NCBI RefSeq assembly: GCF_001039355.2
Contig: NW_019775486.1
Location: 179,074-238,101 of the forward strand
DNA: 59,028 nt
Direction of reading: 5' to 3'
Origin: Lingula anatina
Lineage: Eukaryota > Brachiopoda > Lingulata > Lingulida > Lingulidae
Positions 49,701-59,028 of the stretch are shown here, piece by piece; position 1 is the stretch's first letter; the number at the start of each line of letters is the position of its first letter. A program made the position numbers and the translations under genes. The notes beneath the pieces are model-generated. The model had not been told where the DNA came from and searched no databases. It saw only the letters and a program-made list of their open reading frames with translations.

Positions 49701-52700
49701 GAATGACCCTTCCTTAGACTGCTCCCATATATACCAGCATATTGGAACTGATTATTTCAACTGGTCCTGGCTGGTGCACAAGTACATATTTTCCACAAAG
49801 TACGCTTACTAACAACAATCATGGGTTACAATTTCATAGGAGACTTTGCGTGCATCTTGAAAAATAGCCGAGGTTTCGAGTTGCGGGAATGTACTAAACA
49901 AGCATAAAAAGGGACCAAGCGGCTGTCCATCTGCATAGCCAGATGGACCTCCGTAAACATAAGGCATATGGTTCATTGACCCGTCTCTGATATCTGCAAA
50001 TAGATAATGACGTAAAACACATTAGTTTATTTTATAATGTGTCTTCGTTTCATGATATGCCAGGCTCAAGAAGATTGCACTAAACTTCCTCCCCGAAGTA
50101 GGGGTATATTACCTTGCCACTATTTAGCTTCCAGCTACGAGGGTGGCTTCCAATCCATCCAACAATTTTGCATATGAAAAACAATAACGTACAACGAATT
50201 AAATTGATTCAAATAATTCCTATTTTTGTCGCTAGGGATATATGTATTAAAAGGATACGTTACTTCACTATTGATGTTGTCATATCTTGAAACCATCACT
50301 GTACACGCGCCACAGCCTCCCTCAGCACATCCCAGCTTGGTGCCAGGTAGTCGCACTGACTTCGAGTTAAGGTTTAAAAACATAACACAGTTCATGGAAA
50401 CACATGTGCATGTGCGGACACACGTACACACACACACACACACACACACATGCACCCATGCACGCGCGCGCACACACACACACTCATACAGAAAGAGATA
50501 GATATAAGGATACGTTTTAGACGGAGAAACTGAATCAAGGTTGTTTCAGGATCAGGATTATTTTCAACAATCTGAAATTAAAAAAAAAACATTATAAAAC
50601 AACGCTGGTTATTTTGCAAATTGTAGAAAGGCAAACCTCATCAGAACATTATGTCAGTTACGCTGTAAAGAAAGGGAAAACTTGTCTTGACTAATTCCAT
50701 CATAAAACGAGAACTTTCTAACCTTGGTAAGGTCATAATTCATATATCTTATTCGGCAGCAACCCGCTAGGAAGGTTTTTTTTTCATATCGCTGGTCCAA
50801 TATTTGGTTTGATAGTTTATTTCATATTGCTATCTTCAGCTGATTTGATAGGTTATGCTTGCTTATACTATTTTTTTCCTTCTACCTCAACGACCAAATC
50901 TTGATAATTGCATCATGGCCATATAAACATGATTGGGAAAGAAAGCACATGTGCTCATCTGAAGCCTTCCACACGAGATACAGCATCTTAAGTGACTCTG
51001 AATAATTCAGTTGTAGGTTGCATTGTAAAATGTTGTATTTATTTTTACGCTTAGCCCCGTAATGTACTCATATACTTGGCTGTTCATTGCCACCTACACG
51101 TAGCAATACCCGCTTGTCTACTGGGTTGTTCATTAAATATTAAACAGCTGCATTGTATATCCCGCACCTTGTATATTGCCATTCAGAACTTTTTACTTCC
51201 ATTGACATTCGAGTCTGTTTTTTTAACTGTTTTAAGCTGGCGTCATTTGAGACTTACGTCCTCATATCATTTTCAAGCTTGCCAAGAGATAAACCGAATT
51301 AATCTCTCGCACAGCCATAGACTGCACCTTCTTCAAATTTCGGTCGTAAATTTGACCTACTTACATGTATCTGCCCTGTTTATATACAGCATGGAAAGCA
51401 AGCAGAAAATACGTTCAAATATCATTTTTCAAGTTATATGACCTGATATCGTTTTGTATCTAAGTTACACTATTTGAAACTGTATGGTGGCATTCGGTCA
51501 GCTTTTGTGACAAAAAAATTGACTTCAAATGCATCTTTAAAATAATAAGATTGCTATCAGGTGAACTACGTTAATTATCCAGCCAGTGTGACCTCTTGAC
51601 CCATACTCATATGCATTCATCCTAGCACGGTAGGGACCGGTGTCACACAGAGTCCCCCATGACAGAAAGTCCGCCTCCCATTCATTTGTACAGGTGAATC
51701 TCGCCCTAGATTTGACCCACTTTGGTCGGACTAACCCTAACCATTATAACAATATGGAGGGCGGACTTTCTGTTACATGGACCCTCAGTTTAATTTTCGT
51801 TCCACCGGTTTTACTAAAACATAGGACCCAAAGTAACTTATAGTAACTGGCTCGCGCTGCCAATAATTACGCTGCGGGATATTCAGGGCACAGATAGCAA
51901 ATAGAAAATAGAATTTAGAAAATAGACATTGCATGTGAATGAAGCCTTGGTGGTAACTCTCAAAACAAATATTTTAGCCTATTTTGACCAAAGATACATC
52001 CGTAGTAGTTCCTGTAAATTAAAGTCATAAAGTGTGCCAAAAATATTTTTAAAAATTGCTGTACGTTTATTCTGGCCAGTAGTTATTTTCAATTTATCGA
52101 ACTACTATGGATTTATCTCGATTTGAAGAAGATGAGAATGCTCGGTTTAAAGTTAATTAAGATTAGCATTTGTTCTGAGGTTCTTTTGTCAAATCGACCC
52201 CGGGAAAGTAGATGTACCAGTACAATGTATGCAAGGGTGAACCTGTTTCGATTTACTAACTTTTTATGAATTCGAAAGATTTCCCTGGGTCAAATGATAA
52301 CATATCTCAATAATAAAATCCCGTGGAAGGTTGCCCACACTTCCAGGCATATAAAGCAGTAAGATTTATCCGTCAAATTGGAAAATGACTTAATAAGCTA
52401 CGGGCGGTTAACTATGTGAGTTGCCACTGAAGCAAATGCAGTTGCAAAAATGTCAATATGTATATATTATACAATATAAAGTTTTACGTTGTTAAAATAC
52501 AATCATTTACCATTTACGTTAAATCATTAAATAAAAAAAATTGTTAAGGTACTATATAGCATTTTTGAAAACTGAAATTTCAAACGGTAGTTAACAACTT
52601 GGCATTTCATTACGATCTGATACGAACGCAATGTCAATGCGTTACAGCATTCACAATAAATGAAAAATCCTGTTATTATCGTATGCGAAAAACATAATTA

Positions 52701-52847
52701 TAATGATAATAATTATTAAAATTATTATCATTAAAAGCATCCTTCCTATCCAAATACACAGAGAAAAGGGTTTCTTACCTTTTTCCCATTGACGTATACG
52801 ACAAGTGCCTCTCGAGACTTACTGGATACAGGTTCCATACTGATCAT
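37183..52847 (-). CDS. Molybdo-flavoenzyme, xanthine dehydrogenase/aldehyde oxidase family (complete, 33 exons)
   Basis: A cytosolic homodimeric hydroxylase with two 2Fe-2S clusters, FAD and molybdopterin. Exons in transcription order (high-low): 52847-52779, 50571-50514, 50355-50259, 49121-49013, 48551-48425, 48085-47895, 47622-47457, 47230-47063, 46870-46794, 46656-46563, 46378-46266, 45979-45801, 45668-45503, 45304-45094, 44627-44449, 44165-44043, 43656-43429, 43019-42956, 42570-42501, 42214-42127, 41956-41870, 41657-41466, 41161-41016, 40882-40798, 40621-40523, 40086-39958, 39645-39571, 39348-39296, 38719-38605, 38429-38343, 38137-37964, 37667-37500, 37233-37183. This gives 1345 codons, as in the family (about 1333-1338). 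Fe-S ligands: C52, C57, C60, C82; C122, C125, C157, C159. An FAD domain lies at about 230-540 and the Mo domain after 590 ([33 protein letters not shown]). The border of exons 6/7 is either a GC-AG intron or GT-AG shifted by 11 bases (47884/47611), with the same length; the exon 7/8 donor is inferred from phase. The start is at 52847 or 52838. NAD-face and pocket residues deviate from xanthine dehydrogenase (see findings), so oxidase versus dehydrogenase is open. Confidence 0.93.
37757..37795. repeat. (TA)n microsatellite
   Basis: An AT dinucleotide run in the intron between the exons at 37964 and 37667 of the oxidase gene, preceded by an (AAAT)n tract. Confidence 0.9.
40725..40766. repeat. 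(CT)n microsatellite
   Basis: A pure CT dinucleotide run ending 31 bases before the exon at 40798 of the oxidase gene, inside the downstream intron on the minus strand (read as GA). Confidence 0.9.
42796..42943. repeat. Near-perfect 59-bp inverted repeat (foldback, hairpin-forming)
   Basis: The left arm 42796-42854 and the reverse complement of the right arm 42885-42943 agree over 59 bases with only about four mismatches; both start gggctccgtatctcgaaagg and end tgtctcgattcca. The 30-base spacer is unrelated. It lies 13 bases beyond the donor of the oxidase exon at 42956-43019, within the intron. The high arm identity suggests a recent foldback element or other hairpin. No target-site duplication is obvious, and its origin is unknown. 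Confidence 0.88.
49810..49993 (-). other. Exon-like segment inside the oxidase intron 3 (possible poison exon)
   Basis: It is bounded on the minus strand by a good acceptor (tatttgcag) and a good donor (gtaagc), and is 184 bp. In one frame it is fully open for about 60 codons (for example [14 protein letters not shown]), but that frame does not fit the incoming phase. In the frame imposed by exon 3 it hits a stop (TAG). It has no similarity to the enzyme family. Inclusion would truncate the protein after the first Fe-S region. It may be chance. Confidence 0.3.
50428..50451. repeat. (CA)n microsatellite
   Basis: A CA dinucleotide run in the short intron between the oxidase exons at 50514-50571 and 50259-50355. 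Confidence 0.85.
51650..51787. mobile_element. Inverted-repeat element (MITE-like), about 138 bp
   Basis: The left arm reads agagtcccccatgacagaaa then gtccgcctcccat. The reverse complement of the right arm reads gagggtccatgtaacagaaa then gtccgccctccat. The arms of about 35-38 bp pair with a few mismatches and one or two indels. There is no coding capacity and no clear target-site duplication. It lies in the first intron of the oxidase gene. Confidence 0.65.
52701..52734. repeat. Perfect 14-bp AT-rich inverted repeat
   Basis: taatgataataatt pairs with aattattatcatta across a short spacer, about 45 bp downstream (in transcription order) of the exon 1 donor of the oxidase gene. Its AT-richness means it may be chance. 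Confidence 0.5.
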
Positions 52848-55000
52848 CCAAGCTGGCTATCACTACTGACCCTTGTATCCACAGCTGGGGGAATATTCTG
52901 CCTCACTATAATGACAGTCAAAATGCCTCAATTAGGTACCTGTAGATCACTTCCGTGCCTCGAATACTTTCGGGTATCCCTGGCATTTTAATATGGGCCC
53001 CCAAATATAAATGCAGGGTTTGTGTGACAGAGAGATATTAAATACAGGTACATAGGCTAGCATCTTACCGTCAGTACACCAGGTAGCAGTAGGCTTACGT
53101 CATGGCCGGGTACATCGGGTAAACGAGCACAGGGAAAATGTTTGCGTATGCGATAAGCAACAATATCAGGCACGTTTTAGTTAGTTTGAGGGGATAGACT
53201 AAAAATGAAAAAAGAGATTTGGGGGGTAAATTAAAAGAAGCCAAACAATACAATTTTAGTTAATGTGCACCATATTTATGAAAAGAATGTTTAGTTTATG
53301 ATTTTCAAACATAATGCGACAAACTGCCCGGTTGTAATAAATTTTATCTTCATGAATCGGGAGGCTCATTAAACCGCTACCAATTTCAAAGCTTACTAAC
53401 TTCAACAGTTTTGAAGATATTGCAGTGGAATTTGGGATTATTTTGTGGCACACTGAAAAATTAAAATCTTAAGTAAAAATGCCAAACATCTCTACTTTCA
53501 TTGCAATATCTACAAAACTACAGTACTTATTTAACTTTGAAATAAGTAACATTTTTTATGACCCACCTGATGTACAAGTTGTACAAAAAAACAATATACT
53601 AGTAGTATTTTAGTCCTCTGTTAGTAGCCGACACTTGCTCGTTTTCGATGCTCCAAACATATAGTGAAAGGGGGCGTTAAAGTGGTCTAGCTAAAGCATC
53701 AAGTTTATGCCCATGAAGCAACTGGGGTGTGATTGAAACAGAAGTCCACGTTTTGCTTGAGTATCTTTTATATGGCGATTTAAGGACAACATGGTTATAA
53801 GATCTTTCAACTTATAAATCAGTTGTTAACCTTACAAGTACAACAAAGAGAGCAACTGAGTTATTGGAACTTAATGTAAACTAAACTACATGTATGGCAG
53901 CCAATGTTTTACCTGATACGGTGTCTTGGAGGTGCCACAGTATATCTCCTGCTAGCGGGGAACATGTATCATTTAGCGAGGACAGTTTACCCCTTTTCTA
54001 GGGTACCAGTGGCAAACGTGAACGTTCTCGTGTACTGAATATTCTAGTAGTAACAGTCCGGTTTAGACCGGCTCAATTCTAGGTGATCTCACGATGATCT
54101 CAGTCCTTAGATTTTTTTTCTTTCTTCCTTCCTTCCTTTTTCATTTATTTACTTTTTGTTTTTAAGAATTCACAAATGAAAGTCTAATGCGAAATTATGT
54201 ACGTATCATAGTGCAACATAAAGCGTGCTAATTGGTGGATCCAGAATTTTGGCGAGGGAAGGGGTGGGTGGGGTTAAGGTTCACAATATTCTTTACCCAG
54301 AGAAGCGAGACAAATATAAAACAGTAGACGAGGGCAATTTCACTACAGTACAGAATATAGGATACGGAGCTGGAAAAATAACTAGGTTTTGACGGTTTTA
54401 ATTGTTATACAAGCTGTTATTTTGGGAGGGAGAACACCCCTGGATTCGTCATTGCTTTTTAAATTTCTACAAACATTTTTCGACCTTCAGTTGTAATTAA
54501 TAGTAAAAAAGACCGATCGAAATCCGTTTCATTAATTCAATCGCTGTCAACATTTAATATGCTTCACAAGTCTATGTCTAAAGGTAATTTTTATCCTGCA
54601 AAGCTTCCTATATTTCTCAATTCAGACCAAAAGTAAGTTTATCTGAGGCGTGCTCAGTGTTGACATCATTATCTTCTCATCCGACATCCCGAAACATTTT
54701 TTGCGAAAAATAAAAGCGTGTGTACTAATATTATGTACGATCAAATGCTACAATACAAAACGCCGCCTCATTTCTGTCCTTCTTTCCTTTAAAAAAATAT
54801 TTTTATTTATTTTACATATTTGCCATGCAGTGAAAACGAGGCCACATCAATTACATGACCGGCCTATCATTTAGAACTAAACCATCAAATCAAAGTGAAA
54901 TAAAATATCGTATCCAAGCACAGGGACGGGTGGAGAAATGAGTGTTGAGTGGGAGAAAAATCCTTTTCGAGAAAAATTATATCACGCACGCTTGTTTCAG

Positions 55001-55075
55001 ATTTATGTGCTGATAAATCTTGTGAGAATTATCTTAATGAATGCCCCCCAAAAAATTTCGATGTCCCCTGCAAAG
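55001..55075 (+). other. Candidate small Cys-rich exon
   Basis: A 75-bp segment is bounded by cttgtttcag and a gtaatt donor. It encodes DLCADKSCENYLNECPPKNF then DVPCK with phase 1 at both ends, so it is a symmetric exon with five cysteine codons in 25 residues. No neighbouring exon with matching phase was found. The family is not recognised and it may be chance. Confidence 0.25.
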
Positions 55076-55821
55076 GTAATTACCATGTCAATTCAGACCT
55101 AATAAGTGATAAAACCCCTCAAATTAAACCTGATGTGGATGCTTCCTTCTGAGAAGTACAAGAAGACACGGCAGTCTTATTGACTGGCTCAGTCATTTAC
55201 AACATATTATTAGCAGAGATTTTAATCCAGTGCAGGGATGAGTCGAGCAGTGGGTAGAAGAAAAATACCTTTCTCGAAAAATTTAATTTTGCGGTAAATT
55301 TTCGAACTGGAAAACGTTGAGTGTTACCTATCTATTTGATATACCTTACCGAACTTTCCAGTACATACCGACCTCACCTCAAGCCAAACTGTGGTCCAGT
55401 GCACTGGCGTACAGTGGAGTGGATAGACTTACGCCGTATTAGGAGTTAAAATAGCTGTATATGTATGGCAATGTGATCAAATTAACCCCGTTAAGCTTCC
55501 GGCATTACGCGTGCTGCCGTAGTTCACGAGGATTCGAAAAGCAATAAATGATGAATGATGACCGACTCTTTTCTCTTGGTTTCGACGGGCATGAATAACC
55601 GTCTTTACATATGACGGCGTATACACATTATAAAACCGTTAATTTTTCGAGGTCATGGAACTACTCGTTAAATAGAGAAACACTAAGAACATATATTTCT
55701 TTTAATTGCCAAAGGACGCACGGCTTACAGAACCAGAACAGGTGGAGAGAGTCGAGGTGGCAGGCGTTCGTCTGCGAGACCCGGTTGGGACAGCAAAAAA
55801 TCATTTGTTAGCCTCAAGGAC

Positions 55822-56277
55822 GTGAACCAAAACGTGCAATCACTTTCATTGTCGTGTATGAAAATTCCCCTGCAACCAACCACACACGATTTGCATGTAC
55901 CATGCAAAGATGGAATATTCTGGTTGGTGCGTGGTAGCGTGCGATCTCCCCACTTTAATTTGAAAGTGGCGCCGAAGAACAATAAGCAAAATGTATCCCA
56001 CTTTTATAGAGCTATACAGACTACAACTGCCCAATCATCTTAGGCCCCATTTTCACCGAGCCGCGACTTGCGTGCCTCTCTTGAGCCACCGAAATATAGC
56101 CAAATGCCCAGCGAATCTATTGCCTCCTTTAACTACCAAAGCCGGACTAGGCGTTCAACGAGCAACTTGCTCGTCTCCCCTGGACAGTCCACCGTATACA
56201 ACTTTAGGTATGTCCAAGACTTTTCACGTACCCGACTTACAAGACAGACTGAGAATACCGTTTCTGCCACTAATTAG
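55822..56277 (+). pseudogene. Open frame interrupted by one stop codon, unrecognised
   Basis: One frame is open from the ATG at 55822 to 56277 except for a TAG at 56041-56043, about 150 codons in total. The part after the stop (for example EPPKYSQMPSESIASFNYQS) has composition like a real protein, and the TAG is also part of a possible acceptor (tcttag). It could be an exon, a decayed copy, or chance. No family is recognised. Confidence 0.2.
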
Positions 56278-56482
56278 AAAGTAAATTTTGTGTAGACCCA
56301 TAGCAATTTACCTTTCTTGCTCGAGAACCGTTTCGTGCATCCAGGTGCATCTTCACCGATCTCTTGATCACAACTGAGCCTCGGGTGAAACTGACGGAAT
56401 AATTACCGAACAAACCAATTGTTGCACCTGACCACATATCATGACCACGTCGTGGCAGCTGAGAACTCCCCCCCCCCCCCCC

Positions 56483-56517
<35 letters not shown>

Positions 56518-57976
56518 CCCCAAATCAGCATGCACAGAATCGGACGCAAACTAAATAAGGAGAATTTTGATTTCCAGCTAGGAAAAAAAAAACAAAAAAA
56601 ACATCAGATGTGATGCAGACTTCGCTGGAGGCTGAGCGTATGATGGATCTACAGTAATGGGGTATTTCAATTTGCAGTTTTGAATGATAAATTAAGGCCT
56701 TGTGGTTCACTTTTGACACTCCAATCTAAGGCTGTATTCCCAGAGCTTTTAGATCGATCTATCCCCGCGGGGAGTCTCACTAGATTACTGTCAGATAATC
56801 CGGCTTAAATGTCCGTCCCGCCTACTACAAGCTGTAAGGGGGTAATTAACTTTCGTGTCCGCTCGGCTTACAGCTATTTAGCGTGAACCCCCAGGGAGTT
56901 AGGTCGATCTAAAGTAGATCGATCTAATCTCTGGAAATGGGGTCATAATGTCGTCGATTTAGACGTTGTGGAATATTTGCCAGGTTGTCGATGTTCACTA
57001 TGACGTATCTTTTTAATGCATTAACAGTATTATTTCAATTACAATGCCAGCAATCACAGGCTGCCCAACTGGGCAAGGTGATAATAAAATATCTAGAACT
57101 GGATAATGTAGCATAGATTTAAATGTACATAAGAATGCGTCGGTAATGAAATGTTTCAGGTGTACCAGCAAGCTATTTCAAATATTCTGATCAGCGATTC
57201 TCTCCAACAGTGACACAAACCCATAATAAAGAACTAAAGAAAAGTTCAGTACAGGTATTAAATGCGTACAATGTTATGTATCAAGAAAGCCCTATAAAAA
57301 CATCTTACAGTACTTTACCACTATGTCCAGGTATCAAAAAGCCAACATGCACCATTGTCTTAATATTAGCCATTATAAGTAACTTTTGGTGAGAGCACTC
57401 TACTTTGGCAAATGTATATTGTTTTAAAAATGACAAGTCATATCTACACCAGTGACTTGTCATATTGTGTCAGTGGTTTTAAAGATACAGACACATGTAA
57501 AGCCAACAAATAATCTTAACAATGTAATAAATGAGACTGATGTGTTGTACTGCACTGGGTTAACAGATTCAGAATGATCAAAAAATGCCTTTAAGCAATA
57601 TATGGAGAATACAGACATTGTAACTCAATTGTGGAATATTGTTTGTCTCTATACTCTATACAATGACTTGCTTCTTTAAATGAGATATCATGAAATATAT
57701 CTAAATATGACATTTTATGGACATCACACAGAGCTAATTGATTTCAACTTTTTGATATATTAGACATCAAGTGCTCCATAATTTTTTTGCTGCTTCACAA
57801 TTATTAAGTAAGTTCCTTCCATTAACTTAACAAACAGTTCCATGGAGTTTGTAAATGTTGTGCCAGTCTAATTCTTCAACATCTGTGGTTCAAATTTTGT
57901 CGCCAAAATATCCTTCACAGATGCAGTTCCTATCCTGGAACACATTTCTATAAAACCCGTATCAGATATCTCATTT

Positions 57977-58071
57977 TCATAATTTATTTTTGATCTCTTC
58001 ATTTTCAGGCTCAAAGTCTTCTGTCTTTTTTCTCATGTGTGAATATTCTGTGTCATTAACTGCTTTATTTC
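57977..58071 (-). CDS. Candidate terminal coding exon of an unknown gene
   Basis: On the minus strand a good acceptor (tatttccag) is followed by 30 codons ending in TGA. They encode an acidic/basic tail with NDTEYSHMRKKTEDFEPENE and then EIKNKL. Charged tails like this are common at protein C-termini, but the upstream exon would lie at higher coordinates and is not identified in the window. No family is recognised. Confidence 0.25.
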
Positions 58072-59028
58072 CTGGAAATATAAAGAGTGAAATTCAATAC
58101 CTTTGTGAATCATTAAATGCGAGAGGGCTGCCATGAGTTTAAAAAATTCTTTGCAAAATAATTTCAGTCTGTATTACAATTATAATAAATTGATAACTAA
58201 ATCAATGCAAAGTTGAAATCAAGCCTATATTCTTAGCATGCTATATAATATACTATTGAAACTTATAGTAATTGCTACATATATTCTATTTAATGGGTTG
58301 GAACTTCCTGAATGAAAATCTTAAGACCGACAGCTCAAAGTCTTCCAAGAGTTCATGGAACTTAGAAGACAGTGATGTCAGTAATAATGGCAGGCTAGGG
58401 TAGCAGGATAAAAGCCGACAGAAAATATTCACTTATACTTTTCTGACTCCATTCTCTTAATCTGTACAATTAGCTTATTGCATATATGTTCACTAAACAT
58501 AATTATTAAACATAATTTCTTTGCTTCTGTGCTGATGAGTCATTTACTATATCAATGACAAACTAAATGAATATCTAAAAAATTCATTTACATGTCTTTA
58601 GTTATTATCTTAGACAGAGGCAGCCTTTTTCTAGCAATTAGACAATTTTTTACGTTGTAAAGGGTGTAAGAATTTCAGATTTGCAAGTTAAAAAAAAACT
58701 AGAGGATCAGAGAGGCGATACCGCCTCCGAATATTGTACCACCAGCTGGAGCAAGCGCATTCGTATAGAACCCCACATACACAAAATAAGGGACACAGCC
58801 ACCAGTCTTGTGCTTGACAAGATGTAAACATGCAATCAACAAGAATTTTCAATATATGCAAAAAATATATGAAACTAAAAATGGTACAATCAAATTTAAG
58901 TTCATCGTAAGGTAGGTGAAAGGTCATTTTCAAGGTCACAGTAAATTGCCAGTATATGACTTCCTATTCAAGTTCAATAGTAACTATGGACCTATCTCTG
59001 CCAGGTTTGGAGTTAAAAGAGAAAGAAA

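Larger units (their letters stand above)
52848..59028. other. Mostly non-coding right end; 5' flank of the oxidase gene and weak exon-like pieces
   Basis: The promoter of the oxidase gene (minus strand) should lie just above 52847, but no definite core element is recognised. Further right are a poly-C/poly-A tract at about 56469-56510 and three weak exon-like pieces listed separately (55001-55075, 55822-56277, 57977-58071). No complete gene is recognised. Confidence 0.5.

Noticed and set aside
54230-54460. Possible hAT-like MITE with ggatccag-type ends
   Set aside because: Only about 9 bases of the ends match and the flanks do not agree.
58688-58939. Minus-strand frames with WWLCPLFCVCGVLYECACSS or, in another frame, GGCVPYFVYVGFYTNALAPA
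   Set aside because: Two overlapping frames look equally protein-like, there is no matching donor or acceptor set, and a gaggcg...cgcctc palindrome sits within. It is more likely a repeat fragment than an exon, but copy-number data would decide.
1-59028. CRISPR arrays, tRNA or rRNA genes, bacterial operons
   Set aside because: None is seen; the window is eukaryotic genomic DNA and no cloverleaf-like or rRNA-like sequence was recognised by eye. A tRNA scan would be decisive.

Overview
This is a eukaryotic, intron-rich, AT-rich window from an invertebrate animal. Coding exons are short (50-230 bp), have GT-AG borders and are separated by introns of about 0.1-2.5 kb. The encoded proteins are metazoan: a CED-6/GULP phagocytic adaptor, a USP1-type deubiquitinase, an anosmin-1-like secreted protein, a giant Thr/Ser-rich mucin-like protein, and a complete molybdo-flavoenzyme of the xanthine dehydrogenase/aldehyde oxidase family. 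Gene content, the GACCTTGA-rich UTR and the abundance of short non-autonomous DNA transposons fit a marine invertebrate, perhaps a lophotrochozoan. The sequence alone does not fix the phylum.

Layout. 1-3.4 kb: no coding exon recognised. 3.47-13.9 kb (+): all coding exons of a CED-6/GULP1 homologue (13 exons, 463 codons), with a MITE, tandem repeats and microsatellites in its introns, then a long 3' region. 18.7-19.6 kb (-): the last two coding exons of a USP1-like deubiquitinase, cut off by a 142-base assembly gap. 20-22.7 kb: intergenic. 22.76-25.9 kb (+): the first exons of an anosmin-1-like gene; one exon is present twice because of an apparent assembly duplication. 27.1-34.6 kb (-): a mucin-like gene with a signal-peptide exon and one giant ~7 kb exon built from 36-residue (108-bp) repeats. 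37.2-52.8 kb (-): a 33-exon molybdo-flavoenzyme gene, reconstructed end to end at 1345 codons with every splice phase matching. 53-59 kb: mostly non-coding, with a few weak exon-like pieces.

The genes form no operon or pathway; they are independent eukaryotic loci. The most notable biology is the mucin-like gene (a very large internally repetitive exon) and the oxidase: its Fe-S clusters and overall fold are conserved, but its Mo-pocket residues and NAD-face motif differ from textbook xanthine dehydrogenase. Three single N bases (25050, 27013, 30921) look like contig joins. They explain a duplicated exon, the truncation of two genes facing each other, and an apparent frameshift in the mucin.
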